Source: Pratylenchus scribneri
Taxonomy: Eukaryota > Nematoda > Chromadorea > Rhabditida > Pratylenchidae
Assembly (NCBI GenBank): GCA_030063045.1
Contig: JAQSEB010000031.1
Span: 1,612,001 to 1,676,000 of the forward strand
DNA: 64,000 nt
Direction: 5' to 3'
In this document: positions 11,401 to 22,887 of the stretch, in pieces
Numbering within the stretch: position 1 is the stretch's first letter
Layout: each line of letters begins with the position of its first letter
Notes under the pieces: generated by a model
The model's input: the letters and a program-made list of their open reading frames with translations, nothing else
Database searches by the model: none
Told to the model about the DNA's origin: nothing
Made by a program: the position numbers and the translations under genes

Positions 11401-12097
11401 ATAATTATCTGTCATATTCATTCTCTTAATCCTCGTGCTTTCCATTAATTCTATTCAAATTAATTACCCCAATCCACTCTAATATTATAATCCTCTTCCA
11501 GACTTATATTCCCACTTCGTTGGCATTGATGTTCTCTTGGGTTGGCGTTTGGCTGCCCGAAGAATTCATGGAAGGCCGAATTGGAGTAGCAATCACCGTA
11601 TTGTTGACACTTTCCACAGAATCTGCTGGAGCTCGTGAACATTTGCCTTCCGTTTCATATTTGAAGGCAATTGACCTTTGGTTTGGCTACATCACCGGAT
11701 TTGTTTTCTTCACTCTACTCCAAACCCTGTTCGTCATTGGTTTCGACAAACGCGCAAATCAATTGGTCAGTCAAATTCTTGGCTTTTTCCATTTTCCCCT
11801 GAATTGTTCCAATCAAATTTTTTGCAGCGAAAATGGGCAACCAAAAAACGGCGTGGCACTTTGGAATTGAGTCGGGAGGCGAGGGAAGAAATGTCGGAAA
11901 GGTAACAGAGAAAATGGCATTTTTGTTGATCCCAACAAATCCTTTTTTTAAGAGCTGATCGATATCATAAAATTGGCCGATATTTGGACAATTGTTGCCG
12001 AGTTTTTTATCCGCTCAGTTTTAGTCTTTTCCTAATCCTTTATTATTTTGTACTGACCGAAGGCCAACAAGATGATTGCATTGCCGACAGACATTAA
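8424..12097 (+). CDS. GluCl/GlyR-like Cys-loop ligand-gated channel with long N-terminal extension
   Basis: Pentameric ligand-gated channel subunit of the plasma membrane. It begins with a signal peptide (RITKIPISNLFVLFIFLLA). About 400-500 residues follow, acidic and Glu/Lys-rich (for example 9539-9770 and 9830-10010), with recurring NFSELAE/NLTELAE motifs. The ligand-binding domain starts near 10460 (PVLNKNQYDPFSPP; YDMDIYLIMGWRDPRL). The Cys-loop is CNLILCKYPHDKQTC. A second, loop-C cysteine pair CNRSRKSGEFAC marks the GluCl/GlyR branch. M1 to M3 follow at about 11500-11760, and M4 at 12000-12060. The M1-M2 entry reads FMEGRIGVAITVLL where anion channels have PAR. Two introns (8921-8970 and 10219-10261) are GC-AG. 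The exon model before 10460 is pieced together and less certain; the ligand and ion selectivity are unknown. Confidence 0.85.
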
Positions 12098-12160
12098 TTA
12101 ATTAATTAATTCATTTATTTCACTCAAAATTAATCACAAATTCGAATGCAATTTTCATTT

Positions 12161-14234
12161 TTATCCAATCCATTCCTCTCTTTCCACCTGATTTGGCTCA
12201 TTTTCCTCCTCCATTCCATCTTCTTGTTCTTTTTCCCTTTCATCTTCTTCCGCAATTCTCCATTTTCCCATTAGTTCATTCCTTCTTTGGGCCAAATTTG
12301 GTTGTTGCCTTCTTCGAGTTTGCATATTAAATGGCATTTGACCATTCATCAGTAAACCTGAAATTGAACAATTTCAATTCCCATTTCCCTTTCCCCACTA
12401 TTTCGAATATCCATTGGCCCAATTGGCCTTTGCATTTGGTGGCCACCTCCTTCATTCCCATTCTGTTCATTTTCATTTGTTGGCGGCCTTTTGACCACTC
12501 GAATTGTGCGCAATTCATTCCCCAACAATTCTGGGAATTTTGACTGCGTGGATTCGGTCAATTTGGATGATTCAGTGAGGGAATTGGGCGGAGGGGGCGG
12601 TGTTGGGACAGTTTCAATTTGATGCATTAAATTGTCGATTGGCCCATTTGTCGATGAATGCATTGTGGAATTCAACAATAAATCCTTCATCAAATCAATT
12701 TATGATTCCCATATTCCTTTTTTCACCTGCAATTTGCTTTGTCCCGCCAATCCATTTCCGTAAATCATCCAATCCAACATTGAACGAAATCCCTCAAAAG
12801 GCCCAATTGATGGCTGTTGGGTTTGTTGCATTTCATCAAATGTTTTTTTCGATTCTTTTCCGCCTCCATTTAATGAAGGCAATGGCAAAAGTTGTTGATA
12901 ATCTGGCCGAAGGGCACTTTGCGGAGGAGCCTGAATTTATTTGATGAGTGGGGGAAAAAATAAATAAAAATGCCAAACATTTCTGGCCGCAGCAAATTGG
13001 CTCTTTGGGTCTGGTTCACGTTCACAAAATTCGCCAAAATATTCCAAATTATCAATGATGGCAAATCCACCTTGGATGGCCGAACTGGTGAACACAAAAT
13101 TGTGGGCTTGGATAAAAATCTGATGAGAGGATGGGGGTCGATTAAATTGCACAATTTTAGGCCAATAATTTGTTCAACCATCCATTCTAATTCATTTTCA
13201 CCTGCATTGGTTCATTAATTTCGGGCAATGTGACGAACACAGGGCCAGGGTCCCCATTTTCAATTGGTTTACTGCAATAATCAAAATAGGGGAAAAGTCG
13301 AAGGACAGATTTGACGCAGACAACTTGAAAAGAAAATGAATTGACAGAAATGAAATAGACCACTCACTGATTTTGACCTCCGGGCTAGTCCAGTAATGGA
13401 ATCGAAGATTGGCTACGCCCATTTGGCATTCAATCACATCGCTCACCAGAATTGCCTTTGTGCCAGGGAATTCAACCCTATCCGTGGCCGCAATACCGTA
13501 GAAGCCTTCTACAGGGAAACAATTGAGCATTTTAATAATTTACCCAATAGAATGGAATGAAAGGAAGGAATAATTTTGATATTTTATTTCGATTGTTTAT
13601 TGACTATTAAAACGAATTACTCTAATATGCTATTATCCCCTTCATCCTTCCATAATTAATTTCATTCCAATGAACTTGCCTGGTGACAAATGTGTTCCTG
13701 TGGTCAATCTGCAATTTATGCCAATTTTCGTGGATTAAATTCCCCCGAATTTGTTGACCTAAGCCGATTCTCATCCAAAAAGCCTGCACCCTGATACCAA
13801 TCCAATTCATCCACCAAAAGTCCCTCCATATTCCGCCATCGGCATTTATCATCAAAATCGTAGCAATATAATTCTTCGGGCGTCTTGACTGGTCCGGAGA
13901 GTGCACTGGCCCGATCTGGGGGACAAATCATTGCGATATTGAATTGGAAAATTGAACCAATTCCGGGCGAAAATTCGGTGACACCGCCTCCTTGTTGGGT
14001 TTGTTCGCCAAAAAGCCGGCTGGGCGAATGCCGGGCCGATGGCGAAATTGGCTGATTATTATTTGGGAATGGATTGGGCGGAGGAGGAGAACAACAATGG
14101 ACTTAATTGAAAATGGAAAATGAATTGGAATTGGAAAGGGACAAACCTGGCTTATGGTGGAATTGGAGGAAAAATATTAAGGGAAAGAATGGGATAAATG
14201 ATTTTGGCCAAAACAAAAATATTGTTGGTGCCAT
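12161..14234 (-). CDS. Secreted MAM-like domain protein
   Basis: Predicted secreted protein. The N-terminus MAPTIFLFWPKSFIPFFPLI is hydrophobic and signal-like, followed by a Pro/Asn/Gln-rich linker (HCCSPPPPNPFPNN). A cysteine-containing, MAM-like beta-rich domain follows (about 13000-13931): LYCYDFDDKCRWRN, DWYQGAGFLDENRL, LTTGTHLSPEGFYGIAATD, VIECQMGVANLRFHYWTSP, IQGGFAIIDNLEYFGEFCE. The C-terminus is low-complexity, ending in an acidic EEDEREKEQEDGMEEEN tail. The join after LTTGTHLSP uses a GC-AG intron with a GCAAGT donor (13509-13679). The stop lies only 63 bp from that of the convergent channel gene. MAM domains act in extracellular adhesion and matrix; I recognise the fold type but not a named orthologue. 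The start is the most plausible signal-peptide Met and is not proven. Confidence 0.7.
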
Positions 14235-14786
14235 TGTTAATGGGCAAATGGCATTTAGGAAAATGAGGGAATAATCGGCAAAATTTGGGGGAAAGAATGA
14301 GACAGGTCGAACCAATCCAATAATATTTGGAGAAGTGGGTATTGGGATTTGTTAAATTTGAGGTGAAAGTGAGCAGCGAATTGTTCAAACAAAAAGCGGC
14401 ACCATTTGAAAGAAGAGGGGGAGGAAGTGGGCTTTTCGGTTGAATGCATTCTTCTCACACCCAAAATTGTCGCCGTTTTGGCGCATCTTTCGAAAAAGGG
14501 AAATTTTAGAATGGAAAATGGATCACGCATTTTTGTGAAATTGAATCGGTTGAAAAAAAAGGTGGCTCTTTAATTGTGGAATTAAAGCCCAAAATGATTG
14601 ATAAATGATTTAATACATATATTGATAGGTATTAGGTAGTAAGGGTTTATGTAGATTTGTTTCTATACTTTTTACATTTTTTATTTTATTATGAATAACT
14701 TATCAATTTATGGAAATAAAAATATTTAATAGGCCAAATATATGTAAAAATAAAATAATTTTAAATTAAATTCATTCCTCATTGAT

Positions 14787-16177
14787 TCACCAAAAGAATG
14801 GTTCATTTTCCTCCTCCTCCTCCTCCTGCTGCCCTTCTCCATTTTGTTCATTTCCATTTATGGCCATGGCCTTCTCCTCCTCTTTCTTGTTATTATTATT
14901 CGTCAACCATCCACCAATATATGGGCTATATGTCCAAATGAATGTTTCTCTTCGTCCATTGTCCACCAACGAAATTCGATGTTTCACCGTTGACAATGGC
15001 ATTCCCAACAATTTGCCCAATTTTTTCACCACCGGTGCCGTCTCACAATTGGCCATCTTCAAAAGGGAATTATCAAATTGAAGTGGAGGAAATGAATCAA
15101 ACATGAATTGCAGTCATTCCCACACTTTCTGCCCCACGGCAATGCTGAAAATGATGAAGGGGAGATGATGATTTTATTGTATTCCCCAAAAACTCTACCC
15201 CTTCGGTGTCATCAATGAAAATGCATTCAGAAGGCAGCAATCCAAGTTGTTCGGCGGCAGTCTATTAATAATAATAGGAAATTGTCGGGGTTTTACTACA
15301 TTAATTGATTTACTTGGAATATTTGTGGACTTGGTTTCCTTAATCCAAGTTTGCACGATTCAATGACCAAATCGAAGAGAGAAACATCTGCAATAATGAA
15401 AATGAGAAAAATTAATGAATATTTGAGTCAATTTAATTTATTTACAAATCTGATTAGAATGTTTATAAACCCACCCGAAAGCATAACAGTTCTCTGCCTT
15501 TGATTGGACCAAAATCCATTGTTTGTGACGATTCCAACTTTGAGGCCTGCTTCCCTCAATTGTGGCACAATGGCCAAAAGGCCTTCATCCAAAATGGCCG
15601 TATTTTCCACTTGGGCCACTTCTTCGATGTTAAATCTGGGCAAATTTGGCATCAATTCGGAGAAGAGGTCGCGAAGTTCTTCCTGAAAAATCATTGAAAA
15701 ATTGACAAAATGAATGGAATACGAACAGCGGATTTGAGGCCCAAATCGAAGTCATGAAGATTTTTGGCTATTTTTTTGTTTGTTCTCGCTTTTTTGACCA
15801 AATCCTCATAGGCATACGGATTTTCTGAATGCAAAATTGTCCATTCAATTCAAAATAAATTATGCCAAACTATATTTGACGAGAACACCGCCCATATCGA
15901 AAAGGACGGCTTTGAATTGATTATGGCCATTGGCAATATTGGCCAATCCATTTTCATTCTGTTTCTGATTGGCATTGACATCCAATTTTGGTGGACATTG
16001 CTCGCTACAGTTTTGGACCATTTTATTATTTTGGGTGGTGGTTTGGGGGAATTGGAGGCAATCGTCCGCCTTTAAATTGGGCAGGGAATTGGAACGTTGA
16101 GGAGGAGGAGAAGGATTGAGGACCAAAATTGAAGTTGAAGGTGAAATTGTCGTTTTTTTGAGAGGAGTTTGAGGCAA
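14787..16177 (-). CDS. HAD-superfamily hydrolase (ACAD10/EPHX2 N-terminal type)
   Basis: Haloacid-dehalogenase-fold protein, likely a phosphatase. After an unstructured Ser/Pro/Asn-rich leader it shows motif I KAVLFDMGGVLVKYS, with the nucleophile Asp in DxGGV. Then come a helical cap (RDLFSELMPNLPRFNIEEV), motif II GLKVGIVTNNGFW, a motif III-type Lys region (ESCKLGLRKPSPQIFQ) and motif IV LLPSECIFIDDTEG with its Asp pair, then GAESVGMTAIH. These are the order and wording of ACAD10/soluble-epoxide-hydrolase N-domains. The second Asp of the classic DxD is Gly, as in that subgroup, so the substrate is uncertain. An unusual C-terminus (RRETFIWTYSPYIGGWL, then Glu-rich) follows the domain. The start is ambiguous: an upstream frame at 16244 is also open. 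Confidence 0.82.
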
Positions 16178-16739
16178 TTTGAATTGTTTTTGTCAACAAT
16201 TTGATGGGATTATGACTTGGAATACAATTTTGGGATGGCTTCAATTGGATAATAGGATTTATTTTTGGGCAAAATCAAAATATTGAGTGAGCAGTCAACA
16301 AAAAATTGCGAAGGTTTTTATCCCCAAAATTTGGGTGACCCTTTCAGCCGAGAATGCAATTGGCCCTGTGCGACAATTGGATCAACCTAGCCAATTGGAA
16401 AAATGAACAATTTTTTGAAAAATTTTTTGAGTTTTGTTCAATTCAAAGGAAATCATGGAGTTTGTGCCAGCAGCAGATGGGGCAGCCAATTCAGGTGGAA
16501 CTAATTTAGAAGGCTAATTTGAAATGGATGGTTGGCCAATGGAATGCATCCCTCCTTCCTCCCTTTGGGCCTTGTCCAAATGTGTTAAAATCAACAGATT
16601 TGGCCCATTCCCCCCAAATGAAAATCAGCCGTAAAAATTCAATTTTATCCATTTTCTGCATTTGTACTCGATCTTCGCCCTTTCCCCCAAAATTGCTCCG
16701 TCCCATTCATTCATTCATTCATTTCCGCATTGTTCCGCC
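16178..16739. other. Intergenic region between P450 and HAD genes
   Basis: No gene is recognised. It contains the presumed promoter of the HAD gene and the 3' flank of the P450 gene. A short TTCATTCATTCATTC repeat sits at about 16706-16721. Both neighbours are on the minus strand. Confidence 0.5.
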
Positions 16740-19075
16740 TCAACGCCTTTCCATCCGTACCCAAAACCCATGACTCGGTTTCAACACTAATTCGGGTAGG
16801 CCTCGATTTTCCAATTCGTGCATTGTTGAGATCACTCGATAACGTCGAAAAATTTTCGCAACCTTCAAAAAAGGGGAATTCATGTGGATTCAATCAAAAA
16901 ATTGCGGCCAACCGTGATTTTTTGCTCCGTACTCGCAAATTTTTGACCTTTAGACGAAGAAAATGGCCAAAATGAATGGAGGGAAATGGATGAATTTAAC
17001 TTGCCAATGCAATTTCTGGGACCAGCCGAGAATGGAAGATAGGCGAATGGCTCCTTATTGCGAGCCTTGACCCGATCAGGCGAAAAATGTTCCGGGTCAA
17101 AATCATCGGGATTATGGAAATACTGGAAAATAGATCAAAGGGAAAGAGAAGAAAGAACCCTTCGATCCCGGTGGATGGCAAATGGTGGAACCATAACGGT
17201 GGCACCGGCAGGAATCAGAAAATCACCTTCAAATGGGGAGTGGGATTATTTTGAATTAAGTAAAGGGAGAATATGATATTAATTATGTATAGATAGGATT
17301 ATTTATTATATAGTTTTCCTAATTATCATTTTTTGTATCTTAAAATATGGCCAATTTTATTAATTCATTGTTCCATTAATTTATATCATTCAATTTCCAA
17401 TTTATTGCTGACCAATTTGTGTTTCCTCCGTAATCACCCTCCCAATGATTGGCACTGTTGGCAGCAAACGCATCGTCTCCCGAATGCATTGTTCCGCATA
17501 TCTCATTTTTGGCATATCCTCCAATTGAACATCCCTTTCCATATTTTCCCCTATAAAAATATTCCCCCATATTGGTTTTTATAAAAAAAATTGCACCGAA
17601 TATTTCGGTCATTTCAGCGAATAATTTCTCCTGTAAATGTGGCCGATGGCCGACCCAAAAAACGAGGAAACCGAGGCTAAAATGGAATATTTTAAAATTA
17701 TAATGAATTTAGTGACCTGCTTGACACAGTGTCATGCCCTTTAAATTAGTATTAATTTAGTTATTTATATTCCCCCATTTATGTATTTACCCTCAAACAT
17801 GAATGTTTCCACCTCCTCCCGAATATCCTCGTCCGTAAAATCACTTTGTTCTTGTAAATCCAATAAAATGTCCAAAAAACAATTTCCCTTCCCTTCATTC
17901 GTTTTCCCCTCAATTCCATTCTTTTTATGACCATTTTCCTTTGATTCGGTTCTTTTCATTTGTCTTTCCCTTTTTCGATTTGAAATCACCTAAAATAATG
18001 TCCATTTCCCTCCAAAATTCATCATTTTCTCACTCCTTGTGTGAAATCGGTGATTGCTTTCAAATTTTGTTGGAATTCGTGTCCTTTTCCGCTCATTCGC
18101 CAAATTAATTCTGGCCAAAGCCACGGGGAACGCATTCTAAATTTAAATGGAATTTGGTCCAATTAGCCAATTTTGGATGCCTGTAAAATCCAAGTTCGCA
18201 CATTTTCTTCACCGCCTCCACATATTTGGCATTTTTGCCCCTTTGAGTGTGCATTTGAATGCCCATTGCCGCCTCTGGAATAATATTGATGGGACTAAAG
18301 GGCAAATTCACCAACCACAAATGATGTCCAATGCATATAATTTAATATAACGGTAAAAATCAAAGGGATATCCCCTCTGGACACATTCATCCAACATTTC
18401 AATCAAAGTCTACAAAATGTTCATAAAATTGGATTGAATGCTTTTTTTACATTGGATTGCCGATTGAAAACTTGAATAAAATTTTGGAGGATTTTAAAGT
18501 GAAAAGCTGGCGTCAGAATCTTTCGTCTTCGATGCCATTTTTCGCCGGTGCTTGTCAAAAGTCCAGTGCCAAGCCAATCCTGGAGTAGGGAATATTCAAA
18601 TGGTTTGGAGATGAGCACATTGCCTGCCATAAAATAAATAAATAAATTGAATATTTCCCTTCCCTTTTGGGCTCACTTTCCAACACAACTTTGGCCGTTT
18701 CCGGTTTATAGACAATCACAATGGGTTTTGGGCCGAGCCAAAGGCGCATTATCCCTAATAAAGACAAAGTAAAGGACAAAATGGGAACCAAACCGGGGGC
18801 ATCCTTGTCCTCGGTGTATTTTCGGAAATAATATTCCATTTGGTAGGTGGCCTCTAGAATTAGAGGAATATTTTGGAATTTGGCCCAAAAAGAAAACTTT
18901 CATTGTCGGGTGAAAATTTCAAAGCGCATCCAATGATCGGAAGTGAGGATGGGCCAGGCAATCGATCAATTAGCCTTACAAATTCACGGTATTGACGAAT
19001 TCTGGCAAAAATGCGGCGAATTAACGAAGGCAAAATGACCAAAATGGCAGCAAATAACCAAATTGCCGGGTTCAT
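16740..19075 (-). CDS. Cytochrome P450, CYP4 family-like
   Basis: ER-anchored haem monooxygenase, probably acting on fatty acids or xenobiotics. The membrane anchor [20 protein letters not shown] is followed by [16 protein letters not shown]. Helix C is [18 protein letters not shown]. Further conserved parts are YALDIIC...AMGIQMHTQ, the I-helix FMFEGHDTVSS, the K-helix ExxR in [10 protein letters not shown], and [17 protein letters not shown]. The haem ligand loop [10 protein letters not shown] has its Cys at about 17010. The C-terminus is only read correctly if a 51-bp intron is removed, giving [20 protein letters not shown] and [16 protein letters not shown]. About 10-11 exons, full family length of roughly 500 residues. 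The gene is complete with all key residues. A small MITE-like element lies 330 bp upstream of the start. CYP4 is the best family fit; a finer subfamily is not assigned. Confidence 0.92.
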
Positions 19076-19405
19076 TTTTGGGGATCGATTCGGCCAAATG
19101 AAAGGAAATTGTGGAGGAGGGGAAAGAGACAAAGACAAAAGTGGGTTGTTGTCATTGCGGGAAAGAGGTCGTGGAAAAGGACAAATTTTGGAACGGGTTT
19201 TTTGCTGGCCAAAAACGATGGCGTAATGCGATGGAGCAAAAGAGGAATGGAATGAAGTAATATTGAAAGCAGAAATTGGCCAGAAAATTGTGGCCATAGA
19301 GAAGAAATGGAGTTCATCGACGGAAATGTGCATCAATAAAGCGAATAATGATGATGGACCAAGTAGAGGAAAATGATCAGAGCCTTTGGCGAACATTGTC
19401 CTAAT

Positions 19406-19542
19406 TAGGGTTGTCAAAATCGGTTTCGGTTCGATTTTGAGATAATCGATGAAATTTAAAACCGTAATTATGAATATTCGTTCTTTAAAACCGAAACTGA
19501 ATTTTAAAACCGATCTTTTATAAAACACATTGAACAACCCTA
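19406..19542. mobile_element. 137-bp hAT-like MITE upstream of the P450 gene
   Basis: The left end TAGGGTTGTCAA (19406-19417) is inverted at the right end as TTGAACAACCCTA (19530-19542), one base longer. Flanks GTCCTAAT and ATCTTAAT agree at 6 of 8 bases, which fits a decayed 8-bp target duplication. The interior has AAAACCG/CGGTTT motifs that pair with each other. The termini resemble those of the 568-bp element at 3267, so the two may belong to related hAT families. Confidence 0.6.
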
Positions 19543-20613
19543 ATCTTAATGTATAGAAAATGAATGAAATAATAAAATTAATTTGCATTCATTTAATTCA
19601 ACATTTTCAACAACTTTTCCAGTTTATTTTCTGCCAATACAAAGAAATGTAATATCATTTTGGCGCATGAATTTCACGTGGAAAAGAGAATGAATATAAG
19701 AAGGAGAATGGCATTTGCAAAAAGAACGAGAAAATTCCAATGGACATAGTTCAAAATTAAACTGAACCAGCAGCAAGACATTGAAAATCAAACTGTTAAG
19801 ACATTGATGAATGATTTGTTTTCAAGTTGAATTGCATAATACAAAAATATCAAAATAATCTTCAATCTTTTTAGTTCATCAAAATATTTTGCAAGCATTT
19901 AATAATACCATTAAATTCATTGATCCCAATCCATCGTTAATTTATGAATGTTTATTAAATCTAATACAAATGAATTCAAAAACAAAAGAGTCTTGTGTTG
20001 CCATTGCCAGTCTCGAGGGGTCCATTTAAACTTGATCAAATCTCATGATGATTTTACCAATCTAAATTCGCCCAATTAATAATACTATTTTTATGTAATT
20101 TGTGCCCTTTTCTTTCGTCCATCTATTTCAACGCTACAGAATATTTTCTCCACGACAAAGCCCATCCACAATTAAACTCGCCCTTCAATAAATCATTTCA
20201 AACCCTCCGCCGATCAAGAGGCGAAAAGAGGCCTTGAAGAACGTCTTTTTGAAGGGCCATCATTACTGCTGAAATGGAGAATTGGGGAAGGGGGAGGGGA
20301 GGGAGGGAGGGAGGGCATCATGGATCAGCACGACACAAAACCAACAAACCAGCCGATCACAGCTCCAAATATAATTTTATCAATCAAAATCGATCAAATA
20401 AAACCAAAACCATTCTCCCATCCAAAAATTCTCACCGAACACGCGACCGCCGTCGGCCATCAACTTCACCCACTCATTCATTTATTAATACCATCAAACC
20501 GGCCATTCGAACTTTGTCCCCCTCTCCCCAACCATTTTCGCGCGCACGTGCATCATCGAATGCTAAAAGTGGGCCAATCGACCAAATTAGCCATATTCCT
20601 TCTTCATTCAAAA
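19543..20613. other. Intergenic region upstream of the SLC25 gene
   Basis: No gene is seen. A CACGTG palindrome lies at about 19676. A long purine tract of repeated GGGAGGGAGGG lies at 20283-20316 and could form a G-quadruplex on the plus strand. The open frames at 20274-20613 run into the carrier gene but look like 5' leader rather than protein. Confidence 0.5.
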
Positions 20614-22467
20614 ATGTCCTCCTCCTCGAATTCGAATGTTCTGCATGATTTTATGGCCGGCTGTATGGGTGGGGCTGCCGGCGTCCTTTCCGGATATCCC
20701 CTCGATACAATCAAAGTCCGCCTCCAAACCCAAAGTGCCAATTCTCCTCTTTATCGCGGCACTTTTCATTGTTTTCATTGCATTGTCCGTTCCGAAGGCC
20801 CATCGGCACTCTATAAAGGTCGGCTAATAAGAGGAAATTGTCCAAAATGAATGAGCCAATTTTGAAGGAATGTCCAGTCCATTGGCCAGTCTTGCCCTGG
20901 TCAATGCCCTCGTGTTTGGAGTGCACGGAAAAGTGGCAAAACAATTCAATGATCAACGGGCATTGAGCACACATTTTATTGCAGGCGCTGCTGCCGGTGC
21001 CAGCCAAGCATTCATTGCATCCCCGATGGTAGATTTAGAAGGGATAGTTTCTTCAAAATAATTCCTATTTATTTGTTCATTCCTTTTGATATTTTACTGT
21101 CAAATTTTTCGATTTTTTATGATATACTTTCTGTTACATTTTACTTAATTTAATTACAAAACTTAATCGAAAATATGCCAACAGAACAATTGAAATATTG
21201 TTGAATTTTTGAATAAATTATTTTCTCACCAGGAATTGCTTAAACTCCGTGCCCAATTGCATCCATCAACCAATGCTTCCCCTGCCCAATCTCCCTTTCA
21301 ACTTTTGCGTCAAATTGTCCGACAAAAGGGCATTACCCACCTCAATCGGTTCTTTCCTCATATTTTTGCTCATTATTCAAATTCAATTTTAGTGGTCTTT
21401 TGGCCACCCAAGTCCGTGATTGTCCGGCCATGGGTGTTTATTTTGCCTCATTTGAATATTTTGGACGGAAAATGAGTCGAACAAATTCCATCGAAGGATT
21501 GTCAAATTGGCAATTGCTTTTGGCTGGCGGCGGTGCCGGAATGCTTTCTTGGGTAAATTTGAGACATATTTTTGTTGGAATAAAATTAATTTTTTTTTAA
21601 AGTTGTCCAATTATCCGGCAGATGTGATCAAAACTCGATTTCAGGCGGATGATTCATACAAAAATTGTGAGTTCCAAATTTAAATTAACCCCAAGGGAAA
21701 AATAAAGAATAAACAATAAAGGGGTGAGGCATCAAAATACTGTACATACAATTGGGCGAATGTTGCTTGTAGCTGATTAACGAATAAACCGATATTGATG
21801 ATTTTAGTGTCAAATTAAAGAGCGCACTGCTGGCTATCAATAGATATAAAATTTATTTAGTTTGATTAAGATTTTGTGGAATTGTATTCAAAAAAAACCA
21901 TAAAAAATTTAGAATTTATAATAATAGTTTTTTTAATGTTTTTTTAAGTACAAATCTGCTAATTCTGAACCAAATCAAGTAATTCTTATATTTATCGATA
22001 GCTAACAGTGAACTCTTTAATTTGACACAAAAATCATCAATATAGGTTTATTCCTTATGAGCTACAAGCGTTTCCTAATTGAGACGTCGCCCAGTTGAAT
22101 GGTTCCATCAAAATAGAATAAATAACAATTTAAATTTTCGAAAAAAGGAATTGTCCCAAAAAATAATATTATAAAATTTTCCACAGATCGAGAAGTTATC
22201 AAGCGAACATATATGGAAGGAGGTGTTCGAACATTTTATGCCGGCCTCGGCTCCACCTTGGCTCGCGCTTTCCCAACAAATGCGGCAACATTTTTCGCCG
22301 TCGAATGGACCTATCGACTTTTTTTGAGGCGGTCTTCCTCTTCCGATGCCATTTCCACCCATTCTGCTGTTTTAATTTGCCAATATGATGATCAACATTT
22401 GGCCATTGCCGCCAGCCTAATGCTTTTTCCAGAAGGCGGTTGCACATTTCACGAATCCATTCTTTGA
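20614..22467 (+). CDS. Mitochondrial solute carrier (SLC25 family)
   Basis: Inner-membrane transporter built of three ~100-residue repeats, each of two helices. Repeat 1 has GCMGGAAGVLSGYPLDTIKVR, the PxDxxKxR signature. Repeat 2 has PMELLKLRAQLHP, preceded by AGAAAGASQAFIASP. Repeat 3 has GGGAGMLSWLSNYPADVIKTR and GLGSTLARAFPTNAATF. The start MSSSSNSNVLHDFMAG gives no long presequence, which is normal. The ending LFPEGGCTFHESIL is atypical. The large third intron (about 21668-22185) contains a foldback element. The layout resembles the SLC25A29/45/48 basic-amino-acid/acylcarnitine group, but I cannot fix the substrate. Confidence 0.9.
21749..22097. mobile_element. Foldback (long inverted-repeat) element in an SLC25 intron
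   Basis: The two ends are imperfect inverted repeats of about 100 bp. The left arm contains GCTTGTAGCTGATTAACGAA, then ATTGATGATTTTAGTGTCAA and ATTAAAGAGCGCACTG. The right arm contains their complements (CAGTGAACTCTTTAAT, TTGACACAAAAATCATCAAT, GAGCTACAAGC). The termini CAATTGGGCGA and its near-complement TCGCCCAGTTG bound the element. No ORF is present and no clear target-site duplication was found. Arm divergence suggests an old MITE or foldback transposon. It lies between the 2nd and 3rd carrier repeats and should be spliced out. Confidence 0.8.
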
Positions 22468-22887
22468 TTGTCCCAATTCATATTAATTATAATTGAACAA
22501 AATGATTTTGTAAATATTGGCAAAATAAAAGGAAAAATGAATTTGAAGCAGGCGATTCTGAATTCAAGGGACACAAGAAAAAGATTGCCGAAGGATAAAT
22601 CAAAGGAAATCATGGCATTTAATGAAGTTCAAATGAAGGGAAAATTCCAGCTGACAACGGATGCAAGAATCTAATGCAGTTTTGAAATAAATGGCTTCAT
22701 ATTAAATCAAAATTATTTATTTATTTTATTATTCATAATTCCTCCTTATGTATTTTCATCATTGAATGGGTCAATAATAAAATTGTATATAAAAACAGGT
22801 TCCCATTCTTCCATTCGCCCTTTTGCGTCATTCCCCCATTTCTTTAACCTTCTTTTCCAATTTTCTTTTCTCATTTTCCACCCAAAA

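Noticed and set aside
16711..16893. 60-residue frame starting [16 protein letters not shown] as P450 C-terminus
   Set aside because: Removing the 51-bp GT-AG intron gives the proper CYP4 ending ([15 protein letters not shown]), so this frame is not used.
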